From the NCBI GenBank assembly GCA_963678705.1, contig CAVMBN010000094.1, positions 29,821 to 93,820 of the forward strand: DNA of 64,000 bases, written 5' to 3'. This document shows positions 22,680-32,795 of the stretch, one piece after another. Under the pieces are notes generated by a model, which searched no databases, had not been told where the DNA came from, and saw only the letters and a list, made by a program, of their open reading frames with translations. The stretch is from Panorpa germanica (Eukaryota > Arthropoda > Insecta > Mecoptera > Panorpidae). Position numbers and translations under genes: made by a program. Every line of letters starts with the position of its first letter. Positions within the stretch are counted from its first letter, which is position 1.

Positions 22680-25600
22680 CTAGCGCTTCGCCCCGTCGCA
22701 AAGCGACGTGTATTTAATATTTGTGAATAAATAAAAGTTATTTCTAAAATAGAAAATAATCCTGAAATATTGTTTATTGTTCGCCTTTCGGCTTTACAAT
22801 CTACATTCTTAATACATTTTATATACTTCACCTTACAATTAAATTTACATTATTCTCCACTAACTTATTTATTCTTTTGTTTTTCCTTTCCTTCTTACTA
22901 TTTCCGCCATTCACCTCTTTCCTTCACTGCCTCCCTTTAATAGCTGGCCAATATTCCTTTCGCTAGCTACTTTTTCCTTACACTCAAACTTAATGTGCTC
23001 CAGTATTTCGCCCTCCGCTCCGCACACTCTACACTTTCTTTCCTCACTCTTTTCCCAGTATCTGTTTCCTTTTTCCTCATTTCCCAATCTAAACCTTGCT
23101 GTTCTTCTTATGTGTTTTATGTCTTTTTCTATAAGGTACTAAGGCACAGTATTTTCTTATAACCTTTTATATCTTTTATTGAAGTTACTTTTTTCTATTT
23201 TTCCCATTCTCTCCTGATGTTGTATCTCCTTGTCCCTTCTCCTTAGCTCCCCTTCCACACTTGCGCCTCCCCCTCTTCTCCTCTCTGCCTCCTCAATCGC
23301 CATTCCATTCCTTTCAAAGTACTATTTTCTCTTTTTTGTACCTCCTCCCCCCCATTCTTTATGCTATCCTGTCTTATTTTCTTTAAAATTTTACTTTCCG
23401 CTCTGTTCAATTTTTCCTCGTATTTTACTGCTCTTTCCCCTGTTTTAATTCGTATCTTATCCCTTTTTAGCTCCTCCATAGCCATGTATCCTGGCGTGCA
23501 CCTGTCCAGCCCTAGTAACCATTTAATATATCTCACCTGTATTCTTTCCAACTTTTCTTGCTCCTTCCACCCCCAAACCTCTGCTTTATACAACATCGTA
23601 CTGGCTATCAGTCTATCAAACATCCATATTCTCTTTTGTATGTTCCCCCCCAATACCTTTTCCCCTAGTCCCATACCCGTCGCATTGCTAGCTCCGCCTT
23701 CTTTGCTACCTCCCTTATCTGAGCCTCTTCTCCATTGTATTTTTTTAAAAGTGTAGCCCAGATATTTAAATTCTTCTACTTCCTCAATGTCCTCTGTCTT
23801 GTATTTCCACCTTTTATGTTTTCTTTTTCCACCCCCTTTTTTAAATACCATAATTTTTGTCTTTTCCACATTTAACTCTAGTCCTTTCCTGTCTATATAT
23901 CTCCCTAGCCGGTGAGCCATCTCCTGCAGCTCTCCTTTCCTTTTTGCCAACAGGACTATATCGTCAGCGTATGCTAAAGTCCATATCTTGTTGTGTCTTC
24001 CTATTAGTACCCCCCCATCTTATCCTCTTTCCATTACCCCCTCCAAGTCTGCTGTATATATCGCAAATAAAATGCAAAATATTATTTTGTTATTATTCCT
24101 TTATTTACAGTAATAAAGCACTGTATTGACCAGTCTCCAGTGCCCCCGTTAATAAGCCCCAATCGTCACCTCTTGGCTCCATGCTCTCTTAAGTTTCCGA
24201 ACTTTTAATTTGATTCCTCTAAACTTCTGCCATAAAGCGCCTCCTACTTTTAGCACTCTGCATCGCTTCTTCCCTGAGCATCGTCGGTCCTTAGAGTACT
24301 TTCACAGCGCCCCCGCTGCGTAATATTATCATTTATTATAATAAAGCACAGTATTGAACAATGTCCACTGCCCCGCCCCTAAACATCAAGCACCTCTTGG
24401 CTCCATGCTCTGTATCGTTCTCGCACTTTTAAATGTAATCATCTGCACCTTTGCCATAATGCGCCCACTTGCAACACTACAGCTTAACTGAACATCATCG
24501 CTTATTAGGGCACTTTCCTATACCCCCCGTTTAGCGCAATCATTAAATAATTCTGCGCTTCCACCCCCTGCGTACTAATCTCTTAACAATTAGTTTTCCA
24601 AATTAATACTTTACTGGCAACCTGCATACTAAATTTCATCCTTAGAAGTACATTATTTTTTAATAATTATTCGATAAGATAAATCTTTGATAAAATTTTC
24701 ACTAATTTCAATGTAAACCTACTAATTACATCAATTCATTTATGTTTTTAAGAAAGCCTAGCAGTTCGCTCCTAATAATCTCATCTCTAGGCCTTATCCT
24801 TACCGTTATTGCACTTTCGATTCAATCCCCATACCCCGCCACCCTCACTTTCAGCACCAAAGCACATATTCTGCAATACGGTTACCTCCCAGAGCCATTA
24901 TAATCTATCGCCAGTACTTGTAACATCACTGTTACTTAGAACTGAACCCCAGCGCCACACACTTCTCCAATCAGACACTACCAATTCGCTATTACTGCAA
25001 TTCATTTACATGATTAAAACTGTACTGTAATCTTACACTCTATATTTCGTATTTATATTTACGTTATAATATTAGTCTCCCCATTAATCCCCGCTGCTGA
25101 AATAAAATTGTCAAATTTTAGGCATAGCAATCTATTTTGCTCGTAACAACTCTCACTACCTTTATCTACCCCTACTTTTATAAATGATCGAAATTTCAAA
25201 ATTGAGTTCTTTGGCAAAGCGTTTTCCCGCCCCCACTTCCCCAATTTAACGCCGCTACTAAGGTTAAATTTATTTTCGCAAATATGCACGTGCATAGTTT
25301 CTATTTTTTCACTTTTTCTTTTTTTTGATATTTGGGGCTGTTAACTATTTCCCCCCTATACCTCTCACTCCTGTTCGATTTCACAGCACAACAAACGCAC
25401 CAAAAATCAATCCAATTCTACTACTGAATGTAATTTGAATATCTGACTTATAGAGAACTATTTAGCTTCTATTTAATATTCTACATGCAAAATATCATCG
25501 TTGTACCTCTATATTGTTCTTATATTCGGTTTATCACCCGCCACTCTAATGTTGCACTTAAGAAAATGTAGTTTTTTTTATATTTTCGTAATACTAATGT

Positions 25601-26571
25601 CAATCTATATCTGCATACTAAATTTCAGTTTTGTATATATATTTTAGCATTAGTACCCCCCACAAACCTCCGCTACTGAACAAGTTTGTTAAATTTTAGC
25701 ACGAGGATCTATTTTATTTGTATATAAGAATATATATTCTAAACTATAGCCTTTCATCTCCATATATTTCAAATATCTGGTTTTTGGCCCCCAGCGCCCG
25801 CCGCCTCTGGAAAGTTGCAAATTTCTATAGTGTGTCTTTAATGATACTCTATATATGGCCTCTGTTCCAAATTTTAACGTTCTAGCTCTGTTGCGACATT
25901 GCCCCCAAAAAATCACGCCGCTACTGAATTAAAATTTTGGTAATCTAATTATTGGCAAACATGCGCAATTAGTGTCTCCATACATACCCTAAGTTATAAT
26001 ACTACATTTTCAATATTTCTGGCTTTTACTGTCTCAACTCCCGCCGCCACTGGAAATTTGTGGCTGTTTATTTTTTTTCATTAATAACTGTTTACAGCGA
26101 GCCTACATATTAAATTTCAACGTCCTAACTCTATTCTAACATTGCCCCCGGAAATTCGCGCCGCTACTGAACTTAAATCCAATTTCCAACTATTGGCAAA
26201 TGTGCACAATTATGATCTCAATACACACACCAAATTTCAGTTTTCTATCTTTTCTAGTTCGTCGGATATTAGCAAAAGTATTTTTTCGAATTTTCCAGTT
26301 TTTCCAGTATAAGTTTTTGCACGGAAATTCAGGGGAAAATTCAGGGACGTAGAAAGTCTTAGAAATTCGTCCTTTACATCATACCAAAATTTAGAGAACT
26401 TTGTAGGCGCCGTTTAGAAGATACCATATACGATTTTGTTACCGGATATATATATAAATAAATAAATAAATAAAAATATAAATATATAACGCTCTATATA
26501 TATAAATATCTATGAGTTCTTATGAGTTTTCCATGTTAAATTGGAACATTACGAACATTATAATAAGTAGA
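22680..26571 (-). mobile_element. Non-autonomous Helitron copy C carrying a LINE fragment
   Basis: 3' CTAG with hairpin; 5' TCTACTTATTATAATG, here preceded by a plain A, which fixes the true 5' terminus of the family. It carries the same LINE fragment as copy B with the same inner junction. No SINE is present, so its 5' region (26446-26571) serves as the empty-site reference for the insertions in copies A, B and D. Confidence 0.85.
22761..24074 (-). mobile_element. Non-LTR retrotransposon fragment inside Helitron copy C
   Basis: It covers the same extent as the fragment in copy B. One frame of 235 residues (23950-23243) runs from just after YADD (KRKGELQEMAHRLGRYIDRKGLELNVEKTKIMVFKK as shorter blocks) through EVWGWKEQEKLERIQVRYIK. 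The 5' cut within RT is at the same base as in copy B, so the insertion was copied with the Helitron rather than gained twice. Confidence 0.8.
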
Positions 26572-26882
26572 TATTTATATAACAATTTAAAAATAGCATA
26601 TTTGTAAACAAATAATAATATATAAACACAAACCATTGAGTTTTATTATTATAAGATTTAATGTTTTAATACATCCATATAAAATAAGATACACATATTT
26701 TATTAGTAATGTTTTGTTATATATAATTCTTATATGATTAACACTGGTCATAAGAGCTCTAATATATATGCATAGACATATTAATGTATGAGTATGCGTA
26801 CATAAACTGGATGACAATTGTATACGTTATATGCAGGAGCAGTACCCAAATCAATTCATTAGTGAATGCAGGCATGTCAAAA
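26572..26882. other. Short Polinton interior or unassigned sequence right of the Helitron array
   Basis: AT-rich sequence with no gene. Joining bases 16872-16881 to this stretch restores a continuous sequence at an A|T, so it is what followed the Helitron insertion point inside the Polinton. Confidence 0.5.
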
Positions 26883-27108
26883 AACCAATATTTCATTTCT
26901 TATTATCATACTAAAATTCTAAACATTCTAAAATAAATACTCTACGTTACGTTACGTTCCCATTACGTTCCCATTACGTTCAAGTTACGTTCAAGTTACG
27001 TTCCCATTACGTTCAAGTTACGTTGAATTACGTTCAAGTTACGTTCGAACTATTTAAAGTTTGTATGTCACAATGTTGACTGACTTAAAAAACCACAATC
27101 TCCTAACC
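26883..27108. repeat. Left arm of a small inverted-repeat segment with ACGTT repeats
   Basis: AACCAATATTTCATTTCTTA and eight further bases recur in inverse at about 30280-30307, beside the right Polinton repeat. Inside the left arm, 26942-27053, is a 12-bp-type array of TTACGTTCAAG and TTACGTTCCCA. A remnant of the array (TTACATTCCCATTACGTT) lies in the right arm. The LTR element sits between the arms, so it probably inserted into a segment of about 300 bp. Confidence 0.6.
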
Positions 27109-27113
27109 TACAC

Positions 27114-27422
27114 TGTTCAGTACAAAATTAGTACAGAACATAAGAAGATGTCTCTGTTGGCATTCCAACATTATAATGTATTGTTGTCTCTAATAGAAGT
27201 AATGCGCATGACTACAATACGACGACTGCTGTACGCTACAGCGATATGGCATTCGTGTCAGTTGTGTTTTGGGCTTCTACACTGTCAAGATCATAATTCC
27301 CAACCATCTTGTTATTATAAGAATGTTGGTTCAAAGTTATTAAAAAGTGTAAAATTATTTTATCATTAAACAATTGAATAATTATTCAATCTACAAATAC
27401 TCGCATGGTTTTATTTCGTACA
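27114..27422 (+). repeat. Left LTR of the BEL/Pao-like element
   Basis: It opens TG and closes CA and matches the right LTR base for base as far as I can read. Open frames seen inside it are not genes. Confidence 0.9.
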
Positions 27423-28088
27423 TGCGAAGCTGGTCCTTCGAGTCTTACAAAGCCGATCCTTCGAGTTTATTAACCGCGTGTGTTTTTCATTGTATTTTTG
27501 GCGTTTTATTACATTTGCCCCTTGGCGATTGCCATTGATTGGGTAAATGGGACGCTCTATTTTGGCGGATTCACGGAGGATTTGGATATTTTACAATTAC
27601 ATTTCCAGAAGCCTTACAAGCGAAGCTGGATATTTTACAATTACATTTCAAGAAGGTTTTAAATCCTACAAAAAAAAAAACTGGCCTTACAAGCCATTGG
27701 TACCCGCGTGTGATTTCGTGGTGTTTTGAGGTTACATCTGTATAGTAACCAGCACAAGTGCAAGCTATTTTGTTACATTTACCCTATGGCGGCCTGGCAA
27801 GTCATCAATTGCCATTGATTGGGTAATGCAACGTTTGATTTAAGCGGATTCGCATATAATTTGGATTACTACACGTTTATATTTTAAGAAAAATTATTCA
27901 TTACGGAAGAGGATACATGGATGCTGGAGGAGAGTAAAATACTTCTTTACTCATGAAGGTACAAAGTTATTATTACTATCTGCAAGTACCAATCTATTAA
28001 AAACTTCTCATGTTGCTGGATTAACCTGGATTAGTTTGTCATCCACGTTTCATCTATCATATAAGTACGAATCTATCACCTAAGCAAG

Positions 28089-29771
28089 ATGGAGGGATTG
28101 AAAAGGCTTAGATCGGCGCGGACGGCTGCAAAAAGTGCAATATCACGGATGGACAATTACGTCAGCGACCCAAGGGCTCTCGACTCCGCTACAGTGGAGG
28201 TGCTGCAGGTGAAAAAAGAAAAGATGATGACTACATTCCAATCGTACGAGCTCACGCAGTACAGCATTTTAGAAATTGATGATCAAGATGAGGAAGACAT
28301 TGAAGAAGTTGAAGAGAAGTATTTTAACATTATTGCAAAATTAAATGCTAGCATCAATAAGTTAAAAGAAGTTAATAGGCCTGAATTAGTTCCATTGAAG
28401 CTCCCAGCGGTGGAAATTCCAACCTTCGATGGCAAGGATATAACCAGGTTTAAGCCCTTTTATGAGCTCTTCCAAGCAGTGGTTCACAATAATGCATCAT
28501 TGTCCGATGTTCAAAGACTTTTTTATTTGAGAAAGTATCTCGTTGATGAGGCTCTCTCAATAATTATAAATCTGCCGCTTGTGAACAGCTCATACAAAGA
28601 GGCTATTGATTTATTGTTAGCGCGGTATGAAAATAAGGCGAGATTAATCTTTTATCACATTAATATAATACTTGATATTCCCAACATGCAGAAAGGTACT
28701 GCAGTCGATATAAGGGCTTTTTTATGTCAAGTAAAACAGCAATTACAAGCGTTAAAAAATCTTGATGAGCCTGTAGACAAGTGGGATATGATTTTAATCT
28801 CGGCCTTAAGTAGAAAATTAGATATCGTTACTAACCGCACTTTCCACATGGAAAGAAATTTAGAAGAACTGCCTACTATGGCAGAATTTATTTCATTTTT
28901 AGAAAGACGTGCAATTGCAATTGAGTATAGTTTAGATTATAAAAATATGTCACATGACAATAATAATAAAGGAAATGTGGTTCCAAGAAAATTGTATAAT
29001 CAAAATAAGTATTCACATAATAATATTGTATGTAATCTTGCTATTTGTGAATATACAAACCTTGAGAATGTTATGGAACAATCTTGGACAACTGAGAAAG
29101 TCCCAGAGGAATCAGATAAGTTTTCTGAGGATTACTTAAAGGCTGAACATAAATTTCAAAATTCAGTAGCACTTAAAAATAATTTAACTGTTGATTTGCC
29201 ATTACTCAGCCTAGTAAATAAAATAGAATTGGAGGATTCTTTCTCAGTTGCCCCGCAAAGATTTAATGTGTTGGAAAAAAGATTTAGACGCAGTCCTTCA
29301 GTATTGGAGGTTTATAAAACATTATTAAACAGATCAACCAGTATCATGACATTAGGTTTAAAACACAATATTATTTTTATAAATATTAAGTTAAAAACAA
29401 ATTTAATTTGCTACAAGTCTAGTGTAGCTCCATCAAGTAAGGTACTTACAATACCCCAGCTTGAGATTATTAGCGCAGTGTTGCTGGTGCGAATCAAACA
29501 AGCAACAAATAAAATTTTTGATTCAAATACAATACTTCCATCAGATATTAATTGCAATGTTTACAACATTGATGTAAAACAAACATCTGTACTGTTGGAA
29601 TTGTTAAAAGATAATTGTTTCAATAACATTGTAACTATTGAGTTGATGATTGTTGTGTACATTATGCAAATGATAATGTATGCTACATTGATAATTATGG
29701 TTTCTGTTATATTTAGGATAGTAATTAATTTGTTTTATATTATTTTCACAAAATTATGTAGACTACCATAG
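28089..29771 (+). CDS. Gag-like frame of the BEL/Pao-like element (fossil)
   Basis: A 560-residue frame. Residues about 110-285 match the Pao-type Gag region (DUF1759): IPTFDGKDITRFKPFYELF, FYLRKYLVDEAL and DKWDMILISALSRKLD. Further on, short blocks resemble Pao pol, including APSSKVLTIPQLEIISAVLL and DSFSVAPQRFNVLEKRF. No protease, reverse transcriptase core or integrase is recognised, so the copy could not move by itself. I call it a remnant, not a working gene. Confidence 0.75.
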   Translation: MEGLKRLRSARTAAKSAISRMDNYVSDPRALDSATVEVLQVKKEKMMTTFQSYELTQYSILEIDDQDEEDIEEVEEKYFNIIAKLNASINKLKEVNRPELVPLKLPAVEIPTFDGKDITRFKPFYELFQAVVHNNASLSDVQRLFYLRKYLVDEALSIIINLPLVNSSYKEAIDLLLARYENKARLIFYHINIILDIPNMQKGTAVDIRAFLCQVKQQLQALKNLDEPVDKWDMILISALSRKLDIVTNRTFHMERNLEELPTMAEFISFLERRAIAIEYSLDYKNMSHDNNNKGNVVPRKLYNQNKYSHNNIVCNLAICEYTNLENVMEQSWTTEKVPEESDKFSEDYLKAEHKFQNSVALKNNLTVDLPLLSLVNKIELEDSFSVAPQRFNVLEKRFRRSPSVLEVYKTLLNRSTSIMTLGLKHNIIFINIKLKTNLICYKSSVAPSSKVLTIPQLEIISAVLLVRIKQATNKIFDSNTILPSDINCNVYNIDVKQTSVLLELLKDNCFNNIVTIELMIVVYIMQMIMYATLIIMVSVIFRIVINLFYIIFTKLCRLP

Positions 29772-29926
29772 AGTTAAGAAGTTTATGTTATTTTGTGTAA
29801 TTTTGTTTATAATAGTTTTAAGAAGTTCACATTATTTTTTGTAAATTGGTTTATAATAATTTTATGTAACATTGTATAATTTGATATTGGTTGTGAGCTT
29901 ATCTACTTCTGCTGGCTGGCAATTTA

Positions 29927-30235
29927 TGTTCAGTACAAAATTAGTACAGAACATAAGAAGATGTCTCTGTTGGCATTCCAACATTATAATGTATTGTTGT
30001 CTCTAATAGAAGTAATGCGCATGACTACAATACGACGACTGCTGTACGCTACAGCGATATGGCATTCGTGTCAGTTGTGTTTTGGGCTTCTACACTGTCA
30101 AGATCATAATTCCCAACCATCTTGTTATTATAAGAATGTTGGTTCAAAGTTATTAAAAAGTGTAAAATTATTTTATCATTAAACAATTGAATAATTATTC
30201 AATCTACAAATACTCGCATGGTTTTATTTCGTACA
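29927..30235 (+). repeat. Right LTR of the BEL/Pao-like element
   Basis: It is the same sequence as the left LTR and is followed by the second TACAC target copy. Confidence 0.9.
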
Positions 30236-30240
30236 TACAC

Positions 30241-30307
30241 CACTATTTCAATATTCCAAGTTACATTCCCATTACGTTGGTATGATAATAAGAAATGAAA
30301 TATTGGT
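30241..30307. repeat. Right arm of the small inverted-repeat segment
   Basis: It contains TATGATAATAAGAAATGAAA, the inverse of the arm starting at 26883, and borders the inner end of the right Polinton repeat exactly. Confidence 0.6.
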
Positions 30308-32323
30308 TATTTGCAGAGTTCTTTCTTTTTAATGTATTTAGATCAATATAACTTTTTAACCAATCAGACTGTTTAAATTCCAAAATTCTATGAATTTTAT
30401 CTATTTTCAGATTATTTTTAAGACATTGCTTTAACGATCTATAGTGAAGCACATAATTATACTTGTTATTTAGATTTGGTATTAATTTAACGTCATTTGT
30501 TTTAATGCAAGGTGGTTTAATATTTTCGGCACAGAAAGGTAGATCATTGTGTTCATCGTGCAAATAATTAGGATATCTTAAATCGACTTCTAATATATAA
30601 CCAACATCTGAGTTATCTTCAATAGCTTCTACATTAAATGTTTGTAATTTATATGTATCTAACCATTTAAATCCCTCATGTGGTAAATATTGACTCATAG
30701 CCCAACCATATAAGTTATTTGCATCCCAATACATTAAATATTGAGAATCTTTATTTGAATCATAATTGGACATATATTTATTATTTGCAATTCCATGTCT
30801 GTGAGAGCATTGTGATATTCCACCTCTTATACCTTTTTTAATAAAATGTAACATATCAATATCTGTTAAAAGTTCTAATTCAATACTTGTATACTTTAAC
30901 ATAGCATCCCAAGAAAGTCCTGGTGCTGTATAATATTGACAGGGTTCTAAATTATATGTTTTATAGCACACATTAATTTCTAAAAAATAAAACTTTAAAT
31001 ATCTCGTAAACGGTTGAAGATATTGCATTTTTGATAAAAAATTTATCCCCCATCAGTAACAACATCCTAACAGAAGAACACGTTTAGAAGACGAAAGTAA
31101 AAAAATTTAAGCCAAAATGGCGGATTTAATTTCTAAAAAATAAAACTTTAAATATCTCGTAAACGGTTGAAGATATTGCATTTTTGATAAAAAATTTATC
31201 CCCCATCAGTACCAACACCCTAACAGGAGAACACGATTAGAAGACGAAAGTAAAAAAATTTAAGCCAAAATGGCGGATTTAATTTCTAAAAAATAAAACT
31301 TTAAATATCTCATAAACAGTTGAAGATATTGCATTTTTGATAAAAAATTTATCCCCCATCAGTACCAACACCCTAACAGGAGAACACGTTTAGAAGACGA
31401 AAGTAAAAAAATTTAAGTCAAAATGGCGGATTTCATTTCTAAAAAATAAAACTTTAAATATCTCGTAAACGGTTGAAGATATTGCATTTTTGATAAAAAA
31501 TTTATCCCCCATCAGTACCAATACCCTAACAGGAGAACACGATTAGAAGACGAAAGTAAAAAAATTTAAGCCAAAATGGCGGATTTAATTTCTAAAAAAT
31601 AAAACTTTAAATATCTCGTAAACGGTTGAAGATATTGCATTTTTGATAAAAAATTTATCCTCCATCAGTACCAATACCCTAACAGGAGAACACGTTTAGA
31701 AGACGAAAGTAAAAAAAATTTAGTCAAAATGGCGGATTTAATTTCTAAAAAAATAAAACTTTAAATATCTCGTAAACGGTTGAAGATATTGCATTTTTGA
31801 TAAAAAATTTATCCCCCATCAGTACCAATACCCTAACAGGAGAACACGTTTAGAAGACGAAAGTAAAAAAAATTTTAGTCAAAATGGCGGATTTAATTTC
31901 TAAAAAATAAAACTTTAAATATCTCGTAAACGATTGAAGATATTGCATTTTTGATAAAAAATTTATCCCCCATCAGTACCAACACCCTAAAAGGAGAACA
32001 CGTTTAGAAGACGAAAGTAAAAAAATTTTAGTCAAAATGGCGGATTTAATTTCTAAAAAATAAAAACATGAAACGTAGGTGTATTATAATTCCATCATTA
32101 TAACATTACATATAATTATATACCTATAAATATTATTCTGGAACACCCTATTCCAAGCATAAAACTTCAATAATTTCAATATTTTCATATATTTCATATA
32201 CTGCAACCCTTTTTAGACACCTTGTATTTATTCTCCTATACTAATAACATAGGACGTACGTCGCTTACCTATACTTAAATTCCCTCCCATGGGAGGCGCC
32301 AGAACTCTCATAAATACACTACT
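30308..32323 (-). repeat. Polinton right terminal inverted repeat, with minisatellite and polymerase start
   Basis: It mirrors 13987-16003. The polymerase part (about 30308-30980, minus strand) encodes the same block as the left repeat, ending at KRKNSAN; no further polymerase sequence follows it. The 153-bp minisatellite occupies about 30982-32054. Confidence 0.9.
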
Positions 32324-32329
32324 GACACT

Positions 32330-32559
32330 AATAAATCATAAATAGCATAAAACATAAAACAATCTTTAAACATTTTAAAATTTGGTTTTCGAAATGTACG
32401 AGTATATATATATAATATACTATAGTATTCACTATTACAGAAAAATAATAGAAACATATTTCATACGGTTGCATTTTTTAAATAATTTTAAATGCCGTCT
32501 ATTCGGTGTTTTTCGAAAAAATAATAAACTAATAAATATCTTAAAAATGGTGCACTTTT
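32330..32559. repeat. Right arm of the older inverted-repeat element split by the Polinton
   Basis: Its outer 100 bases (about 32457-32559) are the diverged inverse of 13852-13945. The six bases just before it (32324-32329, GACACT) are the second copy of the Polinton target duplication. Confidence 0.55.
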
Positions 32560-32575
32560 GCCTTATAGCTGACCT

Positions 32576-32795
32576 CAGTAAACATTTTGGAGCATTTTGG
32601 AGTCATGAAAGAGTTCATTTATAGTTCAGTTTCTCACAATTCTTCATATGAAATGTCTGTTTTATCGGCTACAGATGACAGAACCACTCCACCTGTCAAA
32701 ATACAAATGAAGATAAAGTTGTTGCGAACTATAATTGAAGTGAAATAGTGATAGAAACGTCACAAAATAGGGCACTTCACCAAATGTTTACTGGG
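32576..32795. mobile_element. MITE with CAGTAAACATTT termini
   Basis: The ends are CAGTAAACATTTTGG and its inverse (CCAAATGTTTACTG). The body shares GAAAGAGTTCATTT, TTATCGGCTACAGATG and AATGAAGATAAAGTTG-type blocks with the copy at 62007-62242. Non-coding. No convincing target duplication; superfamily unknown. Confidence 0.7.

Larger units (their letters stand above)
27114..30235 (+). mobile_element. BEL/Pao-like LTR retrotransposon, short copy
   Basis: Two 309-bp LTRs (27114-27422 and 29927-30235) begin TGTTCAG and end CGTACA; they look identical when read side by side. The target duplication is TACAC (27109-27113 and 30236-30240), 5 bp as usual for BEL/Pao. A possible primer-binding stretch, TGGTCCTTCGAG, lies shortly after the left LTR. 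The interior is only 2.5 kb against roughly 5-7 kb in full elements, so at least two large parts of gag-pol are gone. Identical LTRs indicate a recent insertion. Confidence 0.85.
13987..32323. mobile_element. Polinton (Maverick) fossil with nested insertions
   Basis: The element begins AGTAGTGTATTTATG and ends with the inverse, CATAAATACACTACT, and is flanked by the 6-bp direct repeat GACACT. AG termini and a 6-bp target duplication are Polinton hallmarks. The terminal inverted repeats are about 2 kb and nearly identical. The only recognisable Polinton gene is a protein-primed family B DNA polymerase fragment; integrase, ATPase, protease and capsid genes are not seen. After removing the Helitron array (16882-26571) and the LTR element (27114-30235) only about 5.5 kb remains, far less than the usual 15-20 kb, so it is a broken, heavily reduced copy. 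The close match of the inverted repeats points to a fairly recent origin or recent homogenisation. Confidence 0.85.

Noticed and set aside
23361-23756. Plus-strand frames over the LINE copies (also 19177-19599, 54394-54756, 55250-56329)
   Set aside because: These are mirror frames of the purine-rich minus-strand LINE coding sequence; the serine/leucine/proline-rich products have no domain.
27061-27369. Open frame repeated at 29961-30182
   Set aside because: It lies within the two LTRs and is repeated only because the LTRs are alike.
32382-32624. 80-residue frame right of the Polinton
   Set aside because: It runs across the old hairpin arm into the MITE, so it cannot be a conserved gene.
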